Both the position numbers and the translations under genes were made by a program. Shown in pieces: positions 1 through 7,902 of a DNA stretch of 46,535 nt. Positions within the stretch are counted from its first letter, which is position 1; every line of letters starts with the position of its first letter. The notes below the pieces were generated by a model, which saw only the letters and a program-made list of their open reading frames with translations, had not been told where the DNA came from and did no database searches. Source of the stretch: Marseilla massiliensis (GTDB taxonomy: Bacteria > Bacteroidota > Bacteroidia > Bacteroidales > Bacteroidaceae); the NCBI RefSeq assembly GCF_016899955.1, contig NZ_JACJJL010000028.1, positions 1 through 46,535 of the forward strand. The letters are read 5' to 3'.

Positions 1-32
1 CAATGCGGGAGAGTAGGATGCCGCCGCCTTTC
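1..32 (+). rRNA. rrf: 5S ribosomal RNA, 3' end only
   Basis: The first ~30 bases (GCGGGAGAGTAGGATGCCGC and flanks) match the 3' end of Bacteroidales 5S rRNA as I remember it, where a GAGAGTAGG segment precedes the closing stem. A strong terminator follows at once, as expected at the end of a 16S-23S-5S operon. The rest of the gene lies outside the window, so the closing stem cannot be checked and the exact 3' end is uncertain by a few bases. Confidence 0.75.
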
Positions 33-36
33 ATGT

Positions 37-78
37 TGCCGCCCGCCGGGTTCATCCCCGGTCGGGCGGCATTTTTTG
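37..78 (+). terminator. Rho-independent terminator of the rRNA operon
   Basis: Bases 37-50 pair with 57-71 (one bulged T at 62) to give a GC-rich 14-bp stem with a short loop, followed by six T at 72-77. It sits directly after the 5S rRNA tail and ends the upstream rRNA transcript before the leucine operon. Confidence 0.85.
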
Positions 79-80
79 TA

Positions 81-520
81 TCCTCGCCAGCGGCCCCGGC
101 CGCGCATCCCATCCCCCAGGTCTGCTGGGGGCGGCCACGCTGGCCGGATTGCTCCATTGCGCCGGCAGCCGTAAGTGTCGCGGACGCCGCCGCAGCTGCG
201 CCCGATAGGGCTGATGCGGTGCGCTGATGCATTTGTCTGAGAGGCCTGAGCTTTTCAGGTTATGATTGTACTTTAATAAATTGTCTCCTGCTTATGACAT
301 AGGCAGTTTTTGTAAAAGTTGCGCTTTGCAACCGTCTTTCAATCTGATATCACACGACTTTCATGAGTCCCGAAGTTTTGTGATGTAACGTGAAGACAGC
401 GTGAAGCACAACATATAGGCTGATTTGATAATATGGTCAGAGCGTCCATGTGCTTAGCATGCAGTAAGAAATATAATATAAAGAAAGAAAATGATAGTAT
501 TATTGCTAAAAATCTTTCGA
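81..520. other. Intergenic region with no recognisable gene
   Basis: About 440 bases between the rRNA terminator and the leu promoter. The first part is GC-rich and carries a 74-codon open frame made of low-complexity Ala/Pro/Arg codons with no family resemblance. The rest is AT-rich. I see no tRNA, no promoter match and no convincing hairpin here. Confidence 0.6.
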
Positions 521-524
521 TTTG

Positions 525-556
525 TTTGTTTGTTTGTGTTATTTTGATTAACTTTG
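525..556 (+). promoter_or_regulatory. Bacteroidetes-type promoter of the leu operon
   Basis: TTTG at 525-528, exactly 20 bases, then TAACTTTG at 549-556. This fits the Bacteroidetes sigma consensus TTTG-N19/21-TAnnTTTG completely. The predicted start near 560-565 lies just before the leader peptide, leaving about 180 bases of leader RNA before leuA. Confidence 0.85.
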
Positions 557-577
557 CAGTTGTAAAGTAACTTAATT

Positions 578-664
578 ATGGAGAATATGTATATTAATCT
601 ATTACAGCTTATTGATATTATTCTACTGCCAGAGATGAAAGGGAGTGGGGAAATAGGCGTGTAA
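578..664 (+). CDS. leuL: leu operon leader peptide (28 codons, Leu/Ile rich)
   Basis: A short frame from ATG 578 (or in-frame ATG 587) to TAA 662-664. It reads MENMYINLLQLIDIILLP and then a Gly/Glu tail. Of 28 residues five are Leu (CTA, TTA, CTT, CTA, CTG) and five are Ile, clustered between 593 and 628. It starts about 15 bases after the predicted transcript start and is followed by mutually exclusive antiterminator and terminator helices. This is the layout of a ribosome-mediated amino-acid attenuator: the peptide would be a sensor of charged tRNA-Leu, and perhaps tRNA-Ile, with no function of its own. No expression evidence exists here; the gene name is by analogy with enterobacterial leuL. 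Confidence 0.8.
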   Translation: MENMYINLLQLIDIILLPEMKGSGEIGV

Positions 665-702
665 TTATGACTCAGATATAGTTTCAGACCTTTTTCACTT
701 CC
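641..702 (+). promoter_or_regulatory. Antiterminator helix of the leu attenuator
   Basis: Bases 641-652 (GGGAGTGGGGAA) can pair without interruption with 691-702 (TTTTTCACTTCC): 12 pairs, four of them G-U. The 3' strand overlaps the 5' arm of the terminator (686-698), so only one helix can form. The 5' strand lies within the last codons of the leader peptide. A ribosome stalled on the Leu/Ile codons up to 628 leaves it free, while one at the stop codon 662-664 covers it. That is the expected logic of attenuation. Confidence 0.7.
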
Positions 703-722
703 ATTAGTGAGAAAGGTCTTTT
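686..722 (+). terminator. Attenuator terminator upstream of leuA
   Basis: Bases 686-698 pair with 707-719 in a perfect 13-bp stem (one G-U) around an 8-base loop, followed by TTTT. It lies between the leader peptide stop and leuA, with no complete gene before it, so it acts as a regulatory terminator and not as an operon end. Confidence 0.85.
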
Positions 723-740
723 AGTTGGATAATACTTAAA

Positions 741-2249
741 ATGAATATGATGAGTGACAGATTGTTTATTTTTGACACAACGCTTCGCGACGGCGAGCAA
801 GTGCCAGGTTGTCAGCTTAACACTGTAGAGAAGATACAAGTTGCGAAGATGTTGGAGCAACTCGGGGTTGATGTCATTGAGGCGGGTTTCCCAATTTCCA
901 GTCCCGGAGACTTTAATTCAGTCATCGAAATTTCAAAGGCTGTGACATGGCCGACAATATGTGCCTTGACACGAGCAGTCGAGAAAGACATTGATGTTGC
1001 CGCCGAATCTTTGAAATATGCAAAGCATAAGCGTATTCATACAGGCATTGGCACAAGTGATTCGCACATACGTTACAAGTTTAACAGCACGAGAGACGAA
1101 ATCATTGAGCGTGCCGTGTCTGCCGTCAGATACGCGAAGAAATACGTAGAAGACGTAGAGTTCTATGCAGAAGATGCCGGGCGCACAGAGAATGAATACC
1201 TGGCCAGAGTCATTGAGGCGGTAATTAAGGCCGGGGCAACTGTGGTTAATATCCCTGACACAACTGGATATTGTTTGCCCTCAGAGTACGGAGACAAGAT
1301 AAAGTACTTGGTTGAGCATGTTGACGGAATAGACAAAGCTGTCATATCGACCCACTGTCATAATGATTTAGGTATGGCAACAGCAAATACGTTGAGTGGT
1401 GTGCTGAATGGTGCGCGCCAAGTGGAAGTCACAATCAACGGCATCGGTGAGCGTGCAGGCAATACATCGCTTGAAGAGATAGCCATGATTCTGAAGTGCC
1501 ACAAGGATATTGGCATTGATACGAATATCAACACGGTGAAGATATATCCAGCCAGCCGTATGGTTTCAAGCCTCATGAATATGCCGGTGCAGCCAAATAA
1601 GGCCGTGGTTGGCCGCAATGCCTTTGCGCATTCAAGCGGCATCCATCAGGACGGCGTGCTCAAGAACGTCCAGACGTATGAGATAATGAACCCCAAGGAT
1701 GTTGGACTGGACGACAACTCCATAGTGCTCACAGCCCGTTCTGGCCGTGCTGCGCTTAAGTACAGGCTTGGTGTACTTGGCGTGAAAGTGACGAGCGAGG
1801 AAGCAGTTGATAAGATTTACCAGAAATTCTTGAAGCTCGCAGACCAGAAGAAAGAAGTAAATGATGACGATATACTTATGCTTGCAGGAGCCGACACAGC
1901 AGAGGCTCATGCCGTCAAGCTTGATTACTTGCAGGTGACAACAGGCATGGGAGTAAGGAGTGTGGCCAGTGTAGGCTTAGACATCTCAGGCCAGAAGTTT
2001 GAGGAGTCGTCCACTGGAAACGGCCCGGTAGACGCTGCCATCAAGGCTTTGAAGCGAATCATACGCAAGCAAATGACTCTCAAGGAATTCACCATTCAGG
2101 CCATTAGCAAAGGGTCTGATGATGTCGGGAAGGTTCACATGCAGGTAGAGTATGACGGCAACGTCTATTATGGTTTCGGAGCAAACACTGATATAGTTAC
2201 GGCTTCGGTGGAAGCTTACATAGATTGTATAAACAAATTTAGAAAATAA
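741..2249 (+). CDS. leuA: 2-isopropylmalate synthase
   Basis: Catalyses the first committed step of leucine synthesis in the cytoplasm: acetyl-CoA plus 2-oxoisovalerate gives 2-isopropylmalate. The 502-residue protein opens with the HMGL-like TIM barrel; FDTTLRDGEQ (about 11-20) is the metal/substrate motif, HCHNDLGMATAN (about 204) supplies metal-binding histidines, and NGIGERAGN (about 233) is the family signature. The last ~120 residues form the LeuA dimer regulatory domain where leucine normally inhibits the enzyme. Length is normal for the long bacterial class. ATG 741 is taken as start; in-frame ATGs at 747 and 750 are also possible. First gene after the attenuator; leuC follows after 9 bases. 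Confidence 0.96.
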   Translation: MNMMSDRLFIFDTTLRDGEQVPGCQLNTVEKIQVAKMLEQLGVDVIEAGFPISSPGDFNSVIEISKAVTWPTICALTRAVEKDIDVAAESLKYAKHKRIHTGIGTSDSHIRYKFNSTRDEIIERAVSAVRYAKKYVEDVEFYAEDAGRTENEYLARVIEAVIKAGATVVNIPDTTGYCLPSEYGDKIKYLVEHVDGIDKAVISTHCHNDLGMATANTLSGVLNGARQVEVTINGIGERAGNTSLEEIAMILKCHKDIGIDTNINTVKIYPASRMVSSLMNMPVQPNKAVVGRNAFAHSSGIHQDGVLKNVQTYEIMNPKDVGLDDNSIVLTARSGRAALKYRLGVLGVKVTSEEAVDKIYQKFLKLADQKKEVNDDDILMLAGADTAEAHAVKLDYLQVTTGMGVRSVASVGLDISGQKFEESSTGNGPVDAAIKALKRIIRKQMTLKEFTIQAISKGSDDVGKVHMQVEYDGNVYYGFGANTDIVTASVEAYIDCINKFRK

Positions 2250-2258
2250 CATCAGCTG

Positions 2259-3656
2259 ATGAACACATTATTTGACAAGATATGGGATAAGCACGTTGTG
2301 CAGGCCATAGCAGACGGCCCCACACAATTATACATTGACAGACTGTATTGTCATGAAGTAACATCACCGCAAGCTTTCGATGGCTTGAGGAAGAGAGGAC
2401 TCAAATGCTTTCGGCCGCAGCAGATATTTTGCATGCCGGATCATAATACGCCTACTCACGACCAGGACAAACCGATAGAAGACCCCGTGTCGCGCAAGCA
2501 GGTAGATGCGTTAGCGGTAAATGCACGTGAGTTCGGATTGACTCATTATAGTATGATGTCTCAGGATAATGGCATAATTCATGTCGTAGGGCCAGAGAAA
2601 GGGCTATCGTTGCCAGGCATGACCATTGTGTGTGGTGATTCGCATACGTCAACCCATGGTGCAGTGGGGGCTATCGCCTTTGGCATAGGCACCAGCGAAG
2701 TGGAGATGGTCTTGGCTTCTCAGTGCATATTGCAGCAAAAGCCAAAGTCCATGCGCATAACCATCGACGGAAAATTGGGCACAGGTGTCACTGCAAAAGA
2801 CGTCGCCTTGTACCTTATGTCGAAGTTGACCACTTCCGGGGCTACAGGCTACTTTGTCGAGTATTCGGGTCAGGTGGTTCGCGACATGAGTATGGAGGGC
2901 AGGCTCACCTTGTGCAACCTGTCTATAGAGATGGGCGCTCGCGGAGGCTTTGTCGCCCCTGATGATACCACATTTGAATATATCAAAGGCCGGCAATTCG
3001 CCCCCAAAGGCGACGATTGGGAAAAGGCTGTGGCCTATTGGCGTACACTAAAGAGTGGTGATGACGCCGTGTTTGACAAAGAGCTTGTCTTTGATGCTGC
3101 CGACATTGAGCCCATGATTACCTACGGCACAAACCCGGGCATGGGTATGGGCATAACGTCTGCCATTCCGAAACTCAGTGATATCGACGATTCAGGAAGG
3201 GCATCTTTTGCCAAGTCGCTCGACTATATGGGCTTTAAACCGGGGGAGCGTCTGCTCGGCCATGATGTAGACTATGTATTCTTAGGCGCTTGCACCAATG
3301 GGCGCATAGAAGATTTCAGGGCTTTTGCCTCGATAGTGGAAGGCCGGAAAAAGGCCGACGGCATTGTGGCATGGCTGGTTCCCGGCTCGTGGGCGGTAGA
3401 GCGCCAGATACGTGAGGAAGGTATTGATAAGGTACTTCATGAATCCGGTTTCGAGATTCGCCAGCCGGGGTGCTCTGCTTGTCTTGCGATGAACGACGAC
3501 AAAGTGCCTGCCGGGAAATATGCGGTGTCTACAAGCAACCGTAACTTTGAAGGAAGACAGGGTCCGGGCTCGCGCACAATATTGGCTTCACCGTTGGTTG
3601 CCGCCGCCGCAGCAGTAACAGGTAAAATCACAGATCCCCGGATTTTAATGCAATGA
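2259..3656 (+). CDS. leuC: 3-isopropylmalate dehydratase large subunit
   Basis: Large subunit of the aconitase-family enzyme that isomerises 2-isopropylmalate to 3-isopropylmalate, working as a heterodimer with LeuD. The 465-residue length is standard. Visible motifs are DHNTPT near residue 68, GDSHTSTHGAVGAIAFG near 127, GACTNGRIEDF near 344 and PGCSACLAMN near 403. The Cys of GACTNG and the two of CSAC are the three ligands of the catalytic [4Fe-4S] cluster, so the subunit looks intact. In LeuA/citramalate pathways the same enzyme also isomerises citramalate, which matters because a second synthase gene lies two genes downstream. leuD begins 4 bases after the stop. Confidence 0.97.
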   Translation: MNTLFDKIWDKHVVQAIADGPTQLYIDRLYCHEVTSPQAFDGLRKRGLKCFRPQQIFCMPDHNTPTHDQDKPIEDPVSRKQVDALAVNAREFGLTHYSMMSQDNGIIHVVGPEKGLSLPGMTIVCGDSHTSTHGAVGAIAFGIGTSEVEMVLASQCILQQKPKSMRITIDGKLGTGVTAKDVALYLMSKLTTSGATGYFVEYSGQVVRDMSMEGRLTLCNLSIEMGARGGFVAPDDTTFEYIKGRQFAPKGDDWEKAVAYWRTLKSGDDAVFDKELVFDAADIEPMITYGTNPGMGMGITSAIPKLSDIDDSGRASFAKSLDYMGFKPGERLLGHDVDYVFLGACTNGRIEDFRAFASIVEGRKKADGIVAWLVPGSWAVERQIREEGIDKVLHESGFEIRQPGCSACLAMNDDKVPAGKYAVSTSNRNFEGRQGPGSRTILASPLVAAAAAVTGKITDPRILMQ

Positions 3657-3660
3657 ACGT

Positions 3661-4251
3661 ATGAAACAGAAGTTTAGTGTTATAACAAGTACTTGTGTTC
3701 CACTGCCTTTAGAGAATGTGGACACAGACCAGATAATACCTGCACGTTTTCTCAAGGCCACTGACAAGGCCGGCTTTGGCGACAATCTTTTCCATGATTG
3801 GCGTTACAACGAAGACGGTAGTCTGAAAAAAGACTTTGTTTTGAACAACCCTGTCTATGGCGGCTGTATTTTGGTTGCAGGCAAGAATTTCGGGTCGGGA
3901 TCCAGCCGAGAGCACGCAGCATGGGCCATAGCGGGCTATGGCTTTCGCGTTGTCATCAGCAGTTTCTTTGCCGACATACATAAAAACAACGAATTGAATA
4001 ATTTCGTATTGCCTGTTGTCGTCACCGACTCGTTTTTGCAGGAGTTGTTCGCCAGCATAGCCGACAATCCGAAGACAGAGGTTGAGGTCGACCTTCCAAA
4101 CCAGACTGTTTTGAACAAGGCCACTGGCAGGAGCGAAAAGTTTGAAATCAACTCGTACAAGAAGCACTGCCTGATGAACGGTCTTGACGACATCGACTAT
4201 TTGTTGCAGAATAAGGATAAAATCGAGGCATGGGAACGGCTCAACAAATGA
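3661..4251 (+). CDS. leuD: 3-isopropylmalate dehydratase small subunit
   Basis: Small swivel-domain subunit that completes the isopropylmalate isomerase with LeuC. At 196 residues it is a full-length bacterial LeuD. LENVDTDQIIPARF near the N-terminus and GKNFGSGSSREHAAWA near residue 74 are the diagnostic substrate-loop motifs. Its stop overlaps the ATG of the next gene (ATGA at 4248-4251), implying translational coupling to the second synthase. Confidence 0.97.
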   Translation: MKQKFSVITSTCVPLPLENVDTDQIIPARFLKATDKAGFGDNLFHDWRYNEDGSLKKDFVLNNPVYGGCILVAGKNFGSGSSREHAAWAIAGYGFRVVISSFFADIHKNNELNNFVLPVVVTDSFLQELFASIADNPKTEVEVDLPNQTVLNKATGRSEKFEINSYKKHCLMNGLDDIDYLLQNKDKIEAWERLNK

Positions 4252-5801
4252 ACAACTCTTACCGGCGCATACAGCCTTTTGTCGAGATTATGGACAGCAC
4301 CCTCCGCGACGGCGAGCAGACCAGTGGCGTCTCTTTTCTGCCGCACGAGAAACTGGTCATTGCCCGCAAGCTCCTTAAGGATGTGAATGTTGACCGCATA
4401 GAGGTTGCTTCGGCTCGGGTGTCGGATGGCGAGAAAGACGCCGTTTCCATGATTTGCCGTTATGCCAGGCAGGTGGGGATGCTCGAGCGGGTAGAGGTGC
4501 TTGGTTTTGTTGACGGATGCCTTTCTGTCGACTGGATTGACGGTTGTGGCGGAAAGGTTATAAATCTGTTGGCAAAAGGTTCATTGCGCCATTGCACCGG
4601 CCAGTTGCACAAGACGCCACAGGAGCATATTGATGATATACTGAGGACAATAGAATATGCTGAGAAGAAAGGCATCACCGTCAATCTGTACCTTGAAGAC
4701 TGGAGCAACGGCATGAAAGATTCACCAGAGTATGTTTATGCCATGGTCGATGCCTTGGCCCACTGCGGTATACGGAGGTTCATGCTTCCAGACACCTTGG
4801 GGATAATGAACCCCTTGCAGGTTATAGAGTATTTCCGCAAGATGCAGAAGCGTTATCCCGGCACCCACTTCGATTTTCATGCGCACAACGATTATGACCT
4901 TGCCGTAAGCAATTCGCTTGCGGCCGTGCTGAGCGGAGCTAAAGGAATACATGTCACTGTGAACGGCCTCGGCGAGCGATGCGGCAATGCGCCGTTGTCA
5001 AGCGTTCAGGTGATATTGAAAGACCAGTTTCATGCCAAGACCAACATCAACGAGAGCGAGCTCAATGCCATCAGCCGCTTGGTCGAGGGTTATTCCGGCA
5101 TAGCCGTTGCGCCCAATCAGCCCATAGTGGGCGAGAATGTGTTTACGCAGGTGGCCGGTGTGCATGCCGATGGTGACAACAAAGACAATTTATATTGCAA
5201 CGACCTCATGCCTGAGCGTTTCGGTCGTAAGCGCGAGTATGCCCTGGGCAAGACGAGCGGCAATGCAAACATTGCCCGCAATTTGCAGGAGCTGGGCTTG
5301 GAGCTTACGCCTGAGCAGACCAAGAAAATCACTCAACGAATCACCGAACTGGGCGACCGCAAGGAGATTGTGACGCAGGAAGACCTGCCGTTCATCGTCA
5401 GTGATGTGCTAAAGCATACCGCTCCCGAAGACAAAGTGCGGCTTGTCAGTTATATGGTCTCGTCTGCTTATGGCCTCAAGCCATTGGCAAGCGTCAAGGT
5501 TTGTATCAATGGCAACGAGTATGAGGGATTTTCCACCGGCGACGGACAGTATGACGCTTTCGTGAAAGCATTGCGCAAGATATACCGCGATTCGCTCGGA
5601 CGCACGTTCCCGACACTGGCCAATTACGCCGTCACCATACCGCCGGGGGGCCGCACGGATGCATTGGTGCAGACGGTCATCACATGGCGCAATGGAGATA
5701 AGATGTTGCGGACACGAGGACTCGACGCCGACCAGACCGAGGCTGCAATCAAGGCCACGTTCAAAATGCTTAATATAATAGAAGAAGGTAACAAACAATA
5801 A
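4248..5801 (+). CDS. Second LeuA-family synthase (2-isopropylmalate or citramalate synthase)
   Basis: A 517-residue paralogue of LeuA within the same operon. It has the HMGL barrel with MDSTLRDGEQTSG, DFHAHNDYDLAVSN and NGLGERCGNAPL, and a C-terminal LeuA dimer domain ending in an arginine-rich segment. The start is ATG 4248, which overlaps the leuD stop; an upstream in-frame ATG at 4230 lies inside leuD. Length and architecture match both divergent isopropylmalate synthases and Leptospira-type citramalate synthase (CimA, acetyl-CoA plus pyruvate). The motifs I can see do not settle the substrate. LeuCD and LeuB can process citramalate towards 2-oxobutyrate and isoleucine, and the leader peptide carries as many Ile as Leu codons, which favours the citramalate reading. 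Confidence 0.85.
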   Translation: MNNSYRRIQPFVEIMDSTLRDGEQTSGVSFLPHEKLVIARKLLKDVNVDRIEVASARVSDGEKDAVSMICRYARQVGMLERVEVLGFVDGCLSVDWIDGCGGKVINLLAKGSLRHCTGQLHKTPQEHIDDILRTIEYAEKKGITVNLYLEDWSNGMKDSPEYVYAMVDALAHCGIRRFMLPDTLGIMNPLQVIEYFRKMQKRYPGTHFDFHAHNDYDLAVSNSLAAVLSGAKGIHVTVNGLGERCGNAPLSSVQVILKDQFHAKTNINESELNAISRLVEGYSGIAVAPNQPIVGENVFTQVAGVHADGDNKDNLYCNDLMPERFGRKREYALGKTSGNANIARNLQELGLELTPEQTKKITQRITELGDRKEIVTQEDLPFIVSDVLKHTAPEDKVRLVSYMVSSAYGLKPLASVKVCINGNEYEGFSTGDGQYDAFVKALRKIYRDSLGRTFPTLANYAVTIPPGGRTDALVQTVITWRNGDKMLRTRGLDADQTEAAIKATFKMLNIIEEGNKQ

Positions 5802-5812
5802 ATTAATAGACA

Positions 5813-6874
5813 ATGAAACTTAAGATTGCTGTATTGCCAGGCGATGGCATTGGGCCGGAAATAATGGAGCAGGGCATTGCTGTCATGGATGCCATTGCAA
5901 GCAAGTTCGGCCATGAGTTTGAATATGAGCAAGCTCTTTGCGGGGCACATGCCATTGACGAGGTAGGCGACCCATTCCCCGAAAAGACTTATGATATATG
6001 CCGTAATGCAGATGCCGTTCTTTTCGCGGCCGTGGGAGACACGAGGTTCGACAACGACCCAACGGCCAAGGTGCGCCCCGAACAGGGCTTGCTCGCCATG
6101 CGCAAGAAACTGGGCCTCTATGCAAATATAAGGCCGGTACAGACGTTCAAGTGCCTTTTGCACAAGTCGCCGTTGCGCTCTGAACTTGTCGACGGCGCCG
6201 ATTTTGTTTGCATCCGTGAGCTTACCGGCGGCATGTATTTCGGAGAGAAATACCAAGACAATGACAAGGCATACGACACCAACTATTACACCCGACCAGA
6301 GATAGAGCGCATACTGAAGGTTGGCTTTGAATACGCCCGCAAGCGTCATCACCACCTCACTGTTGTAGACAAGGCCAATGTCTTGGCGTCAAGCCGGCTG
6401 TGGCGCCAGATTGCTCAGGAAATGGAACCGTCATACCCCGATGTGTCTGTCGATTATATGTATGTAGACAATGCCGCCATGCGCATGATAACAGAGCCTA
6501 CGTTCTTTGATGTCATGATCACCGAAAACACTTTCGGCGACATACTTACCGATGAAGGAAGCTGCATTTCTGGGTCGATGGGCCTGCTTCCGTCGGCTTC
6601 AACCGGTGAGAGCACACCTGTGTTTGAGCCTGTGCATGGCTCATGGCCGCAGGCCAAGGGACAGAACAAGGCCAACCCTCTGGCACAGATACTGTCTGTT
6701 GCCATGCTTTTGGAGCATTTCAATTTGGTTGACGAGGGGGAGCTCGTACGCAAGGCCGTCGACGCTTCGCTCGACGCATGTGTTCGCACGCCCGAGATTC
6801 AGGTCGAGGGTGGGGCCCATTACGGCACTCGCGAGGTAGGCATGTGGATTGTTGACTATATCAAGAAGTCGTAA
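5813..6874 (+). CDS. leuB: 3-isopropylmalate dehydrogenase
   Basis: NAD-dependent oxidative decarboxylase that converts 3-isopropylmalate to 2-oxoisocaproate. The 353-residue protein shows LPGDGIGPEI at the N-terminus, the RPVQTF segment, the Arg/Glu substrate loop with the catalytic Tyr (RELTGGMYFGEKY), VDKANVL with the catalytic Lys, the DNAAMRMI and TENTFGDILTDE metal-binding segments, and the NAD loop FEPVHGSWP. All expected residues are present. It begins 11 bases after the second synthase and is followed after 3 bases by a TPR gene. Confidence 0.97.
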   Translation: MKLKIAVLPGDGIGPEIMEQGIAVMDAIASKFGHEFEYEQALCGAHAIDEVGDPFPEKTYDICRNADAVLFAAVGDTRFDNDPTAKVRPEQGLLAMRKKLGLYANIRPVQTFKCLLHKSPLRSELVDGADFVCIRELTGGMYFGEKYQDNDKAYDTNYYTRPEIERILKVGFEYARKRHHHLTVVDKANVLASSRLWRQIAQEMEPSYPDVSVDYMYVDNAAMRMITEPTFFDVMITENTFGDILTDEGSCISGSMGLLPSASTGESTPVFEPVHGSWPQAKGQNKANPLAQILSVAMLLEHFNLVDEGELVRKAVDASLDACVRTPEIQVEGGAHYGTREVGMWIVDYIKKS

Positions 6875-6877
6875 GCC

Positions 6878-7555
6878 TTGAAGTCTTCAGCCTTTATCAT
6901 CGGTGTGTGCCTGTTGGGCAGCCTTTCTGCCTATGGCCAGTCGCTTCAGCAATGGCGTGACTCTTTGTCTGTGTTGAACAGGCAGATAGAGACTTCGCCA
7001 TATTCATCAGACTTGCACCTGCGTAAGGCTGCTGTCAACCTTGAGCTGGGGCAGTGGGATTATGCCGTGTCGGAGTGCGGCTTGGTGTTGGACAAGGAGC
7101 CACGCAACCTTGCGGCCCTTTTCTATAGGGCTTTTGCCAACAACAACCTGCGGCGCTATGACTTGGCGTGCAACGACTATGAGACCTTCCTCGGCATTGC
7201 TCCTTACAATATGGAGGCCAGGCTCGGCCTGGCCTATTCATATCGGAAGCTCGGGCGTAAGGCTGCTGCCATGGACGAGATGAACCGTCTTGTTGAGCAG
7301 TTTCCCGACAGTGCTGCTGTATATGCGGCCAGGGCCGACTTCGAGAAGGAGCAGAAGGTGTATGGTGCGGCTCTGTATGATTGGGAACAAGCCATACGCC
7401 TGGCTCCGGCCAACGTTGACTTCCGCATTTCGCGCGTCGACGTGCTGTTGCTCATGGGCAAGAAGAAAGAGGCTCGTGTTGCGCTCGACGAGATGGTTGG
7501 CAGCGGTGTTCCTAAGGGAATCTTGCGCAAGTGGTATGACAAATGCTCCAACTGA
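6878..7555 (+). CDS. Secreted TPR-repeat protein
   Basis: A 225-residue protein that starts at TTG 6878, three bases after the leuB stop. This start is chosen because it places a clear signal peptide (MKSSAFIIGVCLLGSLSAYGQ) at the N-terminus. The rest is tetratricopeptide helices, e.g. LHLRKAAVNLELGQWDYAVS, LAALFYRAFANNNLRRYDLA and AVYAARADFEKEQKVYGAAL, about four to five repeats. TPR proteins are protein-interaction scaffolds; here it would sit in the periplasm. It appears to be the last gene of the leu operon but has no obvious link to leucine synthesis. Function unknown. Confidence 0.8.
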   Translation: MKSSAFIIGVCLLGSLSAYGQSLQQWRDSLSVLNRQIETSPYSSDLHLRKAAVNLELGQWDYAVSECGLVLDKEPRNLAALFYRAFANNNLRRYDLACNDYETFLGIAPYNMEARLGLAYSYRKLGRKAAAMDEMNRLVEQFPDSAAVYAARADFEKEQKVYGAALYDWEQAIRLAPANVDFRISRVDVLLLMGKKKEARVALDEMVGSGVPKGILRKWYDKCSN

Positions 7556-7760
7556 CGGGGCGAACCTAACCTGCCATTATGCCGCAGGGTGTTTGGATTG
7601 ACATCTATATGATGGTTTCCAAGCGCTTCCATCCCATAGCCTGCCTATTGTGTGCCGCTTGGTGTAGCCATTGCTGTCGGCGCCTTCTGCATAGGCGCAT
7701 GCCAATCAGCCCGGCACCAATCCGAATCTCTACGGCCCCCAAATGGCGATTGGAATTATA

Positions 7761-7810
7761 AGCAAAAGCCTCACAGCAACCGTAAGGTGTCTGTGAGGCT
7801 TTTGCTTTGT
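7761..7810 (+). terminator. Terminator between convergent transcripts
   Basis: A perfect 16-bp stem (7761-7776 with 7791-7806) with a 14-base loop. It lies between the leu-operon TPR gene (plus) and the porin gene (minus). The arms contain runs of A and T, so it could act on both strands. Confidence 0.8.
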
Positions 7811-7902
7811 GCCCCTTATTGTATTTCTGAGAATGCCGTTTTCATTGGGCGTCAACCCATGGTAAGCCCGTGTGGGGACGGTAGAGAGCGGCAGGGCGTG
7901 CG

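Noticed and set aside
3..227. 74-codon open frame at the left edge
   Set aside because: It overlaps the 5S rRNA tail and a strong terminator and has only low-complexity Pro/Ala/Arg content.
5624..6355. 243-codon minus-strand frame opposite leuB
   Set aside because: Antisense shadow of the second synthase and leuB, both with intact catalytic motifs.
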